Positions 1 to 6,646 of a stretch of DNA of 36,189 bases are shown piece after piece (the first letter of the stretch is position 1; every line of letters starts with the position of its first letter). The stretch is from PVC group bacterium (GTDB lineage Bacteria > Verrucomicrobiota > Kiritimatiellia > SS1-B-03-39 > UBA6053), in assembly GCA_003565035.1 (NCBI GenBank), contig PXDP01000253.1:1-36189 (forward strand), written 5' to 3'. The position numbers and the translations under genes are program-made. The notes beneath the pieces were generated by a model, which worked only from the letters and a program-made list of their open reading frames with translations, was not told where the DNA came from and made no database searches.

Positions 1-149
1 CTGTCCAATCGACCCAAGTGCCGGTCCGCCCGGCTCATGGCATCCACCAGGCGCATGTCTTCAACCGTCCACGCACGGTGAATCGGAGCAGGTTCAAAGC
101 TTTTGTACCCCTCCCGTTTCATCCAGGTTCCTGATAAATAACTTTTCAT
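1..149 (-). CDS. Fic family protein, N-terminal fragment (runs off window)
   Basis: The reverse strand from an ATG at 149 is open to the window edge (49 codons). It begins MKSYLSGTWMKREGYKSF and continues PAPIHRAW...DAMSRADRHLGRLD. The last part is typical of the N-terminal helical region of Fic/DOC-family proteins, where an A-D-x-x-L-G-x-L-D-like stretch precedes the catalytic domain. Fic enzymes usually AMPylate target proteins through an HPFxxGNGR motif, which would lie outside the window and cannot be checked here. The start is ambiguous. ATG 149 sits seven bases after an extended -10 box and has no ribosome binding site. ATG 122 (tenth codon) has AGGA six bases upstream and may be the real start. 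The upstream region carries repeated operator-like motifs, so tight regulation is likely. Confidence 0.75.
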   Translation of the reverse strand, partial: MKSYLSGTWMKREGYKSFEPAPIHRAWTVEDMRLVDAMSRADRHLGRLD

Positions 150-156
150 AGTTAAT

Positions 157-165
157 TTTATACCA
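157..165 (-). promoter_or_regulatory. Extended -10 element for the Fic gene
   Basis: On the minus strand TGGTATAAA (165 to 157) matches an extended -10 box. It lies 7 bases before the ATG at 149 and about 35 before the ATG at 122. No good -35 box is visible; that place is occupied by copies of the TTAATAAA motif, which fits a promoter controlled by a factor bound there. Confidence 0.4.
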
Positions 166-171
166 TTTTGC

Positions 172-267
172 TTTATTAAGAAAAGCCATTAATAAAATTT
201 TAGTCTATTTTCTTTATTAAGCCCGCTGCTTAATAAAAGCGAGTATAAAAAGGCCCGGCTTAATAAA
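172..267. repeat. Five-copy TTTATTAAG / CTTAATAAA motif array, likely operator
   Basis: TTTATTAAG occurs at 172-180 and 213-221. Its reverse complement CTTAATAAA occurs at 229-237 and 259-267, and a one-mismatch copy (ATTAATAAA) lies at 188-196. The copies at 213-222 and 228-237 form a perfect 10-bp inverted repeat with a 5-bp spacer. The array sits just upstream of the Fic gene in an AT-rich stretch unlike the surrounding GC-rich DNA. It is most simply read as a set of binding sites for a DNA-binding regulator, possibly the Fic protein itself if it carries a C-terminal winged helix as many do (inference). An intergenic dispersed repeat is the alternative. Confidence 0.6.
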
Positions 268-451
268 AGAAATGAAGGATTCGTTTATTTTGTGTTTTCT
301 TAGGATTCTCTTTCTTTGCGGCGGATTGGCATCGGTGTCCATCCTGTCCATCCGTAGTTCTCCACAATTTGTCTTTGGCCTTGAAACCCGAAATCTTCTG
401 TTGCTCCGGTTTCAGGCTTGTCAGCGGGGCGGGAGCTTGTAGGGGACAGGG
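268..451. other. Intergenic region with a 9-bp tandem duplication
   Basis: No convincing gene. TGTCCATCC is present twice in tandem at 336-353, inside a segment reading ATCGGTGTCCATCCTGTCC. Such GTCCATC-type stretches look like a dispersed intergenic repeat, but only one occurrence lies in this window. A ribosome binding site (AGGGG, about 443) for the next gene lies at the right end. Confidence 0.35.
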
Positions 452-958
452 ATGAATGCTGATCCGTATCCGCCTCCGCTGCCGAACCATGTGTCTTCGT
501 CTGAATCGCCGTCGCTGGCGGTGCGGTGGTGTTGGATTGGCCTGGTGTTTGCCCTGGTGCAGTTCGGGCTTTCGGAGGCGGCTTTCCGGATGGCCGAGTT
601 GGGCGGACCGGAGCGGCTGTATGATGTGAGTAACACCATCGCCTGGCCGGCCGGCCATCTCTATGACCGTGCGGATATCCGATTGATCACCGGGATTCTG
701 GAGGAGTGGGTGGAGGAGGCAGAGGATGCGGACCTGCGTGCTGAGGCGGCGGCCTTGCTGGAGCGGAGGGGGGATCCGGAATTTTTAGAGGATGCCCGGG
801 ATTTTCTGGTTGAGCAGGATATTGACGAAGCCCTCAATCTGTTTACCGAATACCTGATTTACGGTGGCACCTGCGTGCTTTGGGGGATTGCCGTGGGGGT
901 GGTGGGGTTTCTGGTGGTTTCGGAGATGAACGAGCCAGAGTCTTTCCGCCTGCAATGA
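452..958 (+). CDS. Hypothetical two-TM membrane protein
   Basis: 168 residues. A proline-rich cytoplasmic-looking N-terminus is followed by a hydrophobic segment at about residues 25-42 (WCWIGLVFALVQFGL), an acidic soluble stretch rich in Glu/Asp/Ala at about 70-130, and a second hydrophobic segment at about 136-156 (YGGTCVLWGIAVGVVGFLVV). The start ATG has a purine-rich site (AGGGGACAGGG) directly upstream. I recognise no family. The acidic middle could be a small helical domain. It is convergent with the gene at 988-1536, with a 29-bp gap. GC-rich third positions match the neighbours. Confidence 0.6.
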   Translation: MNADPYPPPLPNHVSSSESPSLAVRWCWIGLVFALVQFGLSEAAFRMAELGGPERLYDVSNTIAWPAGHLYDRADIRLITGILEEWVEEAEDADLRAEAAALLERRGDPEFLEDARDFLVEQDIDEALNLFTEYLIYGGTCVLWGIAVGVVGFLVVSEMNEPESFRLQ

Positions 959-987
959 GCGGGGCACGGGACTGTTTGCGGTCGCGC

Positions 988-1536
988 TTACATTTTGTGA
1001 AGAAATATACCGCTGATGGCGAGAATCAGCAGTGTGCTGATCCAGAAAAAAACGGGATGAGATGTCGGTGCAGGAGGAGGAGTCTCGCTGGCGGCTTCTG
1101 GGGCTTCGGACCCGGGCAGGGGCGTGGGCAGGGGCAGAGGGGACGCTGGGTTGTCGACTGTTTGCGGCCCGTTTACCGTGGAGGTGTGGGCACCGGGCCG
1201 ATGGTGCAGCGACACTTCGCTGGTGGCAAATTTGGGGTCCCGCCGGAGGAGAATGGCCTGAATATCTTTCAGGGTGTTGCGGGCGTTGTCGGCCGCTTCC
1301 GGGCTTTCGAATGGCCCAAAAAAATAGGTCAGGTTTTCATGACGGTATTGTACGTATTCGCCGGGGTCGGTGGGCTCGGCTTCGGGGAGGGGTTTTGGCT
1401 GCCAGGTGTCGAAGAGTTCTTCGAGGGTGAGGCGGGTGAGGTCGTCGATGGCCCCGCCGGGAAACTGCCAGATTTGTGCTGGAAGTGGGCTGCTGAACAT
1501 GAGGAGCAACAAAGAAAGACGGATGGAATCACGCAT
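988..1536 (-). CDS. Exported protein with C-terminal membrane anchor, SPOR-like core
   Basis: 182 residues from the ATG at 1536, chosen because it gives a clean signal peptide (MRDSIRLSLLLLMFSSPLPAQ) and has GGAG upstream; an earlier in-frame ATG at 1590 would bury the signal. The middle (about residues 60-95, YFFGPFESPEAADNARNTL) resembles a short SPOR-type repeat, the peptidoglycan-binding fold, but this is weak. A proline/alanine-rich linker follows, then a C-terminal hydrophobic helix (FFWISTLLILAISGIFL) ending in HKM, so the protein is probably periplasmic and anchored. It overlaps the upstream gene by 8 bp (ATGCGTGA), suggesting translational coupling. Confidence 0.6.
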   Translation of the reverse strand: MRDSIRLSLLLLMFSSPLPAQIWQFPGGAIDDLTRLTLEELFDTWQPKPLPEAEPTDPGEYVQYRHENLTYFFGPFESPEAADNARNTLKDIQAILLRRDPKFATSEVSLHHRPGAHTSTVNGPQTVDNPASPLPLPTPLPGSEAPEAASETPPPAPTSHPVFFWISTLLILAISGIFLHKM

Positions 1537-2278
1537 GAGGTCTCCAGGTGTATGCAAGTTCGTGATGATGAATCCAGGCACGTGCGCCACTGCCCTGCAG
1601 TGCTGTGGTCAGCTCTCGCCGGAGCATGGTTTCGTTGTAGGGCTTGATGAAGCAGAGATTATGACCATAGCGAACCTGATAGCCGTCTTCACAGGGGGTC
1701 TGCGTCCAGTCACGGGGGAGTCCGCTCATTTGCACTACGGTAAAGTAGACGACACCGTCCGGAGGGCGGCAAAGGGTCAGCAGTGTGTTGAAAAGATGAC
1801 TGCGGTCAAGCCGGGGGAGGGTGTCAAGAAGATGTTCACAGGTGAAGACTTTGAAGCCGGAGGTGCGAAACGTATCCGGAACAGACCAGGGGGGGAGGAG
1901 GGTCTCCACCCGCCAGGCACCTCGGTCGAGCAGGGCCTGGTCGCCTGCGGGATCGGGCATCGCTCTGAAGCGCAGCACCGCGTGTCCTTTGGCCACATGG
2001 TCTCCGGCGAGACGCAATGCTGTGTAGGCTCCCTCTGCCGGGAGAGGCGGCTGCATCCGTCGGGCCACACCGAGATACCGGCTGATGCGCTGCTGCTCAA
2101 TCGCAAGTTCCACAGCTTCGAGTTCGCGAAGCAGTTCCGGGGGCGGTTCGGCGGGCCGGGGAGGTTCCGGCATCCAGGTTCCGGAAAAGCCCAGCGGGGA
2201 GCGGAAAAACCAGGAGGCGTCCCCATTTTTATGAAGAATCCAACCGCTGTTCAGCATTCGTTCGGACAAAGCCTGCAT
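1529..2278 (-). CDS. Hypothetical protein, possibly degenerate methyltransferase-like
   Basis: About 249 residues if started at the ATG at 2278; the open frame continues to 2326, but that ATG lies inside the terminator hairpin of the preceding operon. The C-terminal half (FKVFTCEHLLDTLPRLDRSH then LFNTLLTLCRPPDGVVYFTV) has the spacing of the region after motif IV in class I SAM-dependent methyltransferases, where an acidic residue, a helix and a beta strand follow a 'LRPGG' turn. The glycine-rich SAM-binding motif I is not apparent; the corresponding segment is HAVLRFRAMPDPAGDQALL. It may therefore be a non-catalytic relative or an unrelated protein. It is translationally coupled to the downstream gene at 988-1536. 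Confidence 0.5.
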   Translation of the reverse strand: MQALSERMLNSGWILHKNGDASWFFRSPLGFSGTWMPEPPRPAEPPPELLRELEAVELAIEQQRISRYLGVARRMQPPLPAEGAYTALRLAGDHVAKGHAVLRFRAMPDPAGDQALLDRGAWRVETLLPPWSVPDTFRTSGFKVFTCEHLLDTLPRLDRSHLFNTLLTLCRPPDGVVYFTVVQMSGLPRDWTQTPCEDGYQVRYGHNLCFIKPYNETMLRRELTTALQGSGARAWIHHHELAYTWRPHA

Positions 2279-2317
2279 GATGCGAATCTTGAGATAAACT
2301 TTTAAAAAAGCAAAAGA

Positions 2318-2347
2318 AAAAGCCATTCGCGGGGGCGAATGGCTTTT
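2318..2347 (-). terminator. Intrinsic terminator of the coiled-coil/outer-membrane operon
   Basis: A perfect 13-bp inverted repeat (AAAAGCCATTCGC, loop GGGG, GCGAATGGCTTTT) lies 23 bases past the stop of the gene at 2371-3267. On the minus strand it is followed by a T-rich run (TTTTTCTTTTGCTTTTTT). Confidence 0.85.
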
Positions 2348-2370
2348 GAGGGTCTTTTTAGAGTCCGGGT

Positions 2371-3267
2371 TTAGAAAAACACCGTGTCGTTCAATTGAAT
2401 GCTGGCGCCCGGCGTGAGGGTTGCGGGGTTAATTTCAGCAATAGCAACGAGTTCCTCGACTTGCCGCACCGTGACGGTCCCGATGAATTCATCGCCGCGG
2501 TGGACAATGGCTTCGATTCCGATGGGGAGGATATCGATCTCACCCTTATCGAGAATCACGAACTGAAAGGTTTCATTCACGGCCAGAACCGTGGCGGTGC
2601 GGCCTTTCCAGGCTTCACTGCCCTCACCGCCCGGGATGCGGGCCTGCAGACGCTGATCGCGGCTGGCAAGGTCCTCCTGCAGTCTGGCAATATCCACTTC
2701 CAGCGAGGCAATTTGATCATCGCGTTCCGTAATTTGAACATTCAGACTCTGCACTTGCCGTTCAAGGCCTTCTTTTTCCACGCGGAGTGTGTTAATTTCC
2801 AGCCGGCTCTGACGAAGATCCTCCTCCATGGAGACGATACGCGCCTGTGCGGTGGCAAGTTCCTGACGGGTGGTGGCAAGTTCGCGTTCGCGGGTGGCGA
2901 GTGTTTCCCGGGTTTCGGCCAACTGGCGCTGGGTCTGAACGAGTTCCGTGTAGCGCTGGTTGAGCTGGGCGAGGCGCTGCGTGGCAAAGCGGCTCAATTC
3001 TCCCAGCGTATTTTCCATGGAGGGCAGCTCTTCCGGGGTTGCGGGCTGGGGAACTACGAATGTTCCGGAGCGGCGGTCCTCTGCGGTTTCCCAGTCAACT
3101 TCCTGACCCCAGCTGAGATTGGCGGCCACACGCTGGGTGGTGTCCTGAAGCATAAGGGTCCGGGCTTTGACGACTTCCCGGTCACGAAAGAGGAGATAGC
3201 CGTAAATCGCCACGCCGATACTCAGCGCGAGATTCAGGATAATGAAGGTTTTGATGGCTTTGCCCAT
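2371..3267 (-). CDS. Membrane-anchored coiled-coil protein
   Basis: 298 residues. An N-terminal transmembrane helix (about 5-27, IKTFIILNLALSIGVAIYGYL) is followed by a short linker and a long heptad-rich coiled coil (about 85-210: repeated Q-R-x-L-A-x-T-R-E, E-x-D-L-R-Q-S-R-L-E). A small beta-rich domain follows (about 220-298: TATVLAVNETFQFVILDKGE... HRGDEFIGTVTVRQVEE), whose pattern of 'V..V......ILDKG...I..G......RGDEFIGTV.V' resembles the beta domain at the C-terminus of several envelope proteins. GGAGA precedes the start. It is the second gene of an operon with the outer-membrane protein at 3300-4052 (32-bp gap) and may form a periplasm-spanning support or scaffold (inference). Confidence 0.7.
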   Translation of the reverse strand: MGKAIKTFIILNLALSIGVAIYGYLLFRDREVVKARTLMLQDTTQRVAANLSWGQEVDWETAEDRRSGTFVVPQPATPEELPSMENTLGELSRFATQRLAQLNQRYTELVQTQRQLAETRETLATRERELATTRQELATAQARIVSMEEDLRQSRLEINTLRVEKEGLERQVQSLNVQITERDDQIASLEVDIARLQEDLASRDQRLQARIPGGEGSEAWKGRTATVLAVNETFQFVILDKGEIDILPIGIEAIVHRGDEFIGTVTVRQVEELVAIAEINPATLTPGASIQLNDTVFF

Positions 3268-3299
3268 GATATGTCTCCGAGGTTGTGTCAGAAGGTAAT

Positions 3300-4052
3300 T
3301 TAGAAGCTGTAGCTTAAGCGGAACTGTCCGATGGTATCGGTATCATCGGTAAAACCGACACCGGCATGAACGCCCATCTGCAGGGCATCCGTGAAGTTGT
3401 AGACCATGCCGCCGAGTCCGAGGAGCGAGTTGTCGTCGGGATTGGTGTCGGCTTTGTCGGTGAAGCGGACTTCCGCCACGAACACGAGCTGTTCGGAGAC
3501 ATGCCAAAGAACGGAGGAGGACAGCAGGAACTGGTTGTCCGTGTTGGGGTTTACGCGGTAGCTTGCATCCCAAACCCAGGAAATGAAGTCGTACATTTTA
3601 TCGCCATAGCTGATGCCGGCGGTGACAACGGGGTCTCCTGCACCCAGGCCTTTGTCCTCATCGCCGGTGGGCAGGGTCACTGTGAGGTGGGGGATAAAGT
3701 AGGGGTAGCCGAAAATATCCTGATATGCGCGGAGAAGAACGCTCAACTCCACGTCGCCGATTCCGGATTCGCTGCTGCCCATGTCGGGTTCGACATTTAC
3801 AAAAGGCACTCCAACCTGAACCGTGATATCGCGGGTCAGCCCGTACCGGAGGTAGGGGACGGTTTCCGTGACTTCGGCGCCGTTAAATACGTCGGCAATT
3901 TCGCGGTAGCGAATGTTCACACCGGTTTCAAACTGTTCCCATTCGGGGAGGCGGTTTTCCTGGGTGAAAACGGTACGTTGGGTCTCGGCGGTCACCATGG
4001 AGGACACCACCAGCGTTGAAAGGGACGCAATAAGCCATTTAGAATGCTTCAT
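3300..4052 (-). CDS. Outer-membrane beta-barrel protein, MetA-pathway/transporter-like
   Basis: 250 residues with a signal peptide (MKHSKWLIASLSTLVVSSMVTA). It has repeated amphipathic strands, the motif LPTGDEDKGLGAGDP at about residue 125, an ESGIGDVELS turn near residue 92, and a final Phe (LSYSF) as expected for BAM-inserted barrels. The 'SGIGDV ... LPTGD ... G' signature is that of the family annotated as putative MetA-pathway-of-phenol-degradation outer-membrane proteins, whose transported substrate is usually unknown. First gene of an operon with the coiled-coil protein; it has its own sigma70-type promoter and a GGAG site ten bases before the ATG. Confidence 0.75.
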   Translation of the reverse strand: MKHSKWLIASLSTLVVSSMVTAETQRTVFTQENRLPEWEQFETGVNIRYREIADVFNGAEVTETVPYLRYGLTRDITVQVGVPFVNVEPDMGSSESGIGDVELSVLLRAYQDIFGYPYFIPHLTVTLPTGDEDKGLGAGDPVVTAGISYGDKMYDFISWVWDASYRVNPNTDNQFLLSSSVLWHVSEQLVFVAEVRFTDKADTNPDDNSLLGLGGMVYNFTDALQMGVHAGVGFTDDTDTIGQFRLSYSF

Positions 4053-4096
4053 ACAAAAATATCTCCAGCAGGTTCATATAGAATGAGTAGGAGTAC

Positions 4097-4126
4097 ACCA
4101 TAGGCAGAACTTTTTCGTCTTGCCAA
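4097..4126 (-). promoter_or_regulatory. Sigma70-type promoter of the outer-membrane operon
   Basis: On the minus strand TTGGCA (4126-4121) and TATGGT (4102-4097) are separated by 18 bases. The box pair lies 44 bases before the ATG at 4052, inside the divergent gap with the exonuclease gene. Confidence 0.5.
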
Positions 4127-4168
4127 TAGAAAATGTTGAAAAAAACTAAAAATGTTGTTTGCTCAGGA

Positions 4169-5137
4169 ATGTCCGATCCTCTGCTTCTATCCACACCTCA
4201 GGGTTTATACTGCCCTGCAGGCGATGTGTATATTGATCCCCGGCGGCGTGTGAAACAGGCTCTGATTACCCATGGTCACGCGGACCACGCCCGCTGGGGA
4301 CACGGTCTGGTGCTGACGTCCGCATCCGGCCGGGAGATCGTTCAGCACCGGGTCGGGCCTAAATCTTCTGTCAGCGGGCATCCGTTTGGAGCGTGTTTCA
4401 GCCTGGGCGCCGCGCGGGTTTCGTTTCATCCGGCGGGGCATATTCTCGGCAGTGCCCAGGTGCGGATTGACGTGGGCGGACGGGTCGCGGTGGTGACCGG
4501 GGATTATAAGCGGGGACAGGATCCCACCTGTGAACCCTTTGAACCGGTGCCCTGCGATCTGCTGGTCACCGAAACGACGTTTGGCCTGCCGCTGTATCGC
4601 TGGCCGGATCCGGCCGTTGAAGCCCAAAAAATCGATGCCTGGTGGGCGGAGAACCAGGCGGAGGGCTTTAACAGTCTGTTATTAGGGTACAGTCTGGGCA
4701 AGGCGCAGCGTCTGCTGGCGATGTTGAATCCGGAGCGGGGGCCGATCCTGCTGCACGGGGCGGTGTTGCCGTTTCAAAAGCTGTACCGCGGGGCGGGGAT
4801 TGATTTGCCGGACGCAAACCATGTGAATGCGGAGCGGCTGCGGGAAACGAAAGGCCGCGCATTGATTGTCGCGCCGCCTTCGGTGGTGAATACGCCCTGG
4901 ATGCGGAAATTGGAACCGGTACGGACGGGGATGGCATCGGGCTGGATGCTGACCCGCGGCCAGCGGCGCCGGGCCGGGTATGACAAAGGGTTTGTCATTT
5001 CAGATCATGTGGACTGGCCTGAATTGCTGCAAACGGTGGAGGACTGCGGACCGGAAGAGGTTTGGGCCATGCATGGCCAACGGGAGGCGGTTGCCCGCTA
5101 TTTTGCAGAGCAGGGGCTCAGGACGAAGGTGGTGTAG
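4169..5137 (+). CDS. Ligase-associated DNA exonuclease-like metallo-beta-lactamase-fold enzyme
   Basis: 322 residues starting MSDPLLLSTPQGLYCPAGDV; an in-frame ATG at 4133 adds 12 residues that do not look like family sequence. The metal-binding signature THGHADHARWG is at about residues 34-44, followed by HPAGHILGSAQV (about 90-101) and VVTGDYKRG (about 112-120), the beta-CASP-type core. The arrangement matches the 'ligase-associated DNA exonuclease' family, normally encoded beside an ATP-dependent DNA ligase and an Lhr-type helicase. Neither is present here: the neighbours are an outer-membrane operon and trmJ. The last 20 bases overlap the convergent trmJ. Confidence 0.85.
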   Translation: MSDPLLLSTPQGLYCPAGDVYIDPRRRVKQALITHGHADHARWGHGLVLTSASGREIVQHRVGPKSSVSGHPFGACFSLGAARVSFHPAGHILGSAQVRIDVGGRVAVVTGDYKRGQDPTCEPFEPVPCDLLVTETTFGLPLYRWPDPAVEAQKIDAWWAENQAEGFNSLLLGYSLGKAQRLLAMLNPERGPILLHGAVLPFQKLYRGAGIDLPDANHVNAERLRETKGRALIVAPPSVVNTPWMRKLEPVRTGMASGWMLTRGQRRRAGYDKGFVISDHVDWPELLQTVEDCGPEEVWAMHGQREAVARYFAEQGLRTKVV

Positions 5138-5888
5138 TTGGAGGCTCCGGGACGTGTTTGGCGGCCCAGTCGCACTGGCGGGCGAGACCCAGCATGATTT
5201 TTACATCGTTTTCGGTGCAGGCACCCCGCGAAAAGATCCGCCGGAGTCCCATCATCATGTGGTTGAGCTTATCGTCTTTGCAGAAGCCGGTGGAGAGGCA
5301 GGTTTCGGCCCAGGTGTCGAACATGCGTTCCCGGAACGCATGGGTGGCGGGCGGGGAGCGTTCATCCTGGAGGGTGAAGCTGCCGTTAGCCACGAAAAGT
5401 TCATGGGCGCAGATGAGTACCGCCTGTGAGAGATTAAGACTGCTGTATTCGGGATCGGAGGGGATACGGATCCAGTGGGTGCCGCGTTTGAGGTCGTCAT
5501 TGCAGAGGCCTTTGTCTTCCGCACCAAAGACAAGCGCGACCGGGGAGCCGGTGGCGGCGATGTCCAGCAGTTCGGGGGCCCAGTCGCGCGGGGTTCGGGC
5601 CTGTTCGCGGTGAAAGCCGTCGATTCCGCTGGTGACCGCCACGGCACCGCAGTCGGCCACGGCCTCGTCCAGGGTGGCGCATTCCCGGCGGTTTTCGTAA
5701 ACCGGCAGGGCCTTCAGTGCCATTTTTCTGAGTTCGATCTGATCCAGGTCCGGGTCGGGGTTAACCAGCGTCAAATGGCTGAGTCCACAATTTTTCATGG
5801 CCCGGCAGATGGAGCCGATGTTGCCGCCGTACAGAGTGTTCACACAGACGATGCGGATGTTGTCGAGCGGAGAGGGGCGGGGGTTCAT
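5118..5888 (-). CDS. trmJ: tRNA (cytidine/uridine-2'-O-)-methyltransferase TrmJ-like, SpoU family
   Basis: 256 residues from the ATG at 5888 (the open frame extends to 5966, but that stretch is basic and not family-like). The three SPOUT motifs are clear: NIGSICRAMKNCGLSHLTLV (about 22-41), VALVFGAEDKGLC (about 117-129) and SSLNLSQAVLICAHEL (about 148-163). The last two build the trefoil knot that binds S-adenosylmethionine. Family members methylate the 2'-OH of nucleotide 32 in the tRNA anticodon loop; other SpoU enzymes are possible, but the ~250-residue length and C-terminal extension fit TrmJ. No strong ribosome binding site is visible. Confidence 0.85.
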   Translation of the reverse strand: MNPRPSPLDNIRIVCVNTLYGGNIGSICRAMKNCGLSHLTLVNPDPDLDQIELRKMALKALPVYENRRECATLDEAVADCGAVAVTSGIDGFHREQARTPRDWAPELLDIAATGSPVALVFGAEDKGLCNDDLKRGTHWIRIPSDPEYSSLNLSQAVLICAHELFVANGSFTLQDERSPPATHAFRERMFDTWAETCLSTGFCKDDKLNHMMMGLRRIFSRGACTENDVKIMLGLARQCDWAAKHVPEPPTTPPSS

Positions 5889-6001
5889 GGCGGACCCGTA
5901 CCGTTTCAGGGGGCCCCTGGCAAATTCTCTTTTGGTTTTTCGGGGGGGGCTGGCAGGATTTCGCATTGCAAAAACATGCGCTTCGGCCTAAGAAGTACGC
6001 C

Positions 6002-6646
6002 ATGAAATGCCTTATCGTGTTTTTTATCGTTTGTGTTCAGCTTTCCGCCGCCACCGCTGAAACGGCGTTGCCCCGGTTTCTGCTGGTGGCGCCGGAGGCG
6101 ATGTCGGATGACGCTGTGGTCCGGGTGAGGGACTGGATGCAAAGCAACCTCCATTATGAGGTGGACGTGCTGCGCCTTCCGGCGTGGGAAGGAACCACGG
6201 CGGAAGAACAGATGGCTTCGCTGAAGGCTTTGCCGGAAGAAAATATACTTGTGACGGTGGTGATGGCGGAGCGCCTGGAGGAGGGACGGCACGCCGTGAT
6301 CCTGCCGGAGAGAATGCTGGGGTTTATTCAGGTGCCGCTTCTATTTGAGTCTCCGGAAGAGCGGGACTTCCGCCGTCTGGAGCGGCAGGCGATGCGGATT
6401 GCGGGATTCAGTTTGGGGGTGCCTCCGCAGCCGATGCCCTTTTGTGCACTCGCGCCCTATCGCAGCCTGGAGGAACTGGACCGCATGGGGCGGGGGTTTT
6501 CGCCGCCGACGATGGCCCAGTATCGGGCCCGGCTTGTTGAACGCGGAATTCCCCTGAGCCCCGAGGCGGAGCGTCTGCTGCCCAATGTCCGCGTCAATTC
6601 ACCCGTATTGCCCGAAACCCGATTGAACCCAGAGGAAACAGACTGA
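6002..6646 (+). CDS. Exported archaemetzincin-like protein lacking zinc ligands
   Basis: 214 residues from the ATG at 6002, which gives a signal peptide (MKCLIVFFIVCVQLSAATA). The C-terminal half looks like the end of an archaemetzincin (peptidase family M54). RIAGFSLGV at 132-140 aligns with HELGHxLGL, and ALAPYRSLEELDRMGRGFSP followed by PT at 149-170 aligns with the region ending in the CxxC zinc site. However, the two His of HELGH are Arg and Phe, the Glu is Ile, and the CxxC is SPPT, so both metal sites appear lost. If the relationship holds it is an inactive, secreted derivative. It overlaps serS by one base (TGATG), implying translational coupling. The family assignment is by eye and moderate. 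Confidence 0.6.
   Translation: MKCLIVFFIVCVQLSAATAETALPRFLLVAPEAMSDDAVVRVRDWMQSNLHYEVDVLRLPAWEGTTAEEQMASLKALPEENILVTVVMAERLEEGRHAVILPERMLGFIQVPLLFESPEERDFRRLERQAMRIAGFSLGVPPQPMPFCALAPYRSLEELDRMGRGFSPPTMAQYRARLVERGIPLSPEAERLLPNVRVNSPVLPETRLNPEETD

Noticed and set aside
1370..2305. Plus-strand frame of 311 codons
   Set aside because: No known domain, and it opposes two coupled minus-strand genes with a signal peptide and ribosome binding site.
2395..3303. Plus-strand frame opposite the coiled-coil protein gene
   Set aside because: Gly/Phe-rich shadow; the minus strand has a membrane helix, heptads and a ribosome binding site.
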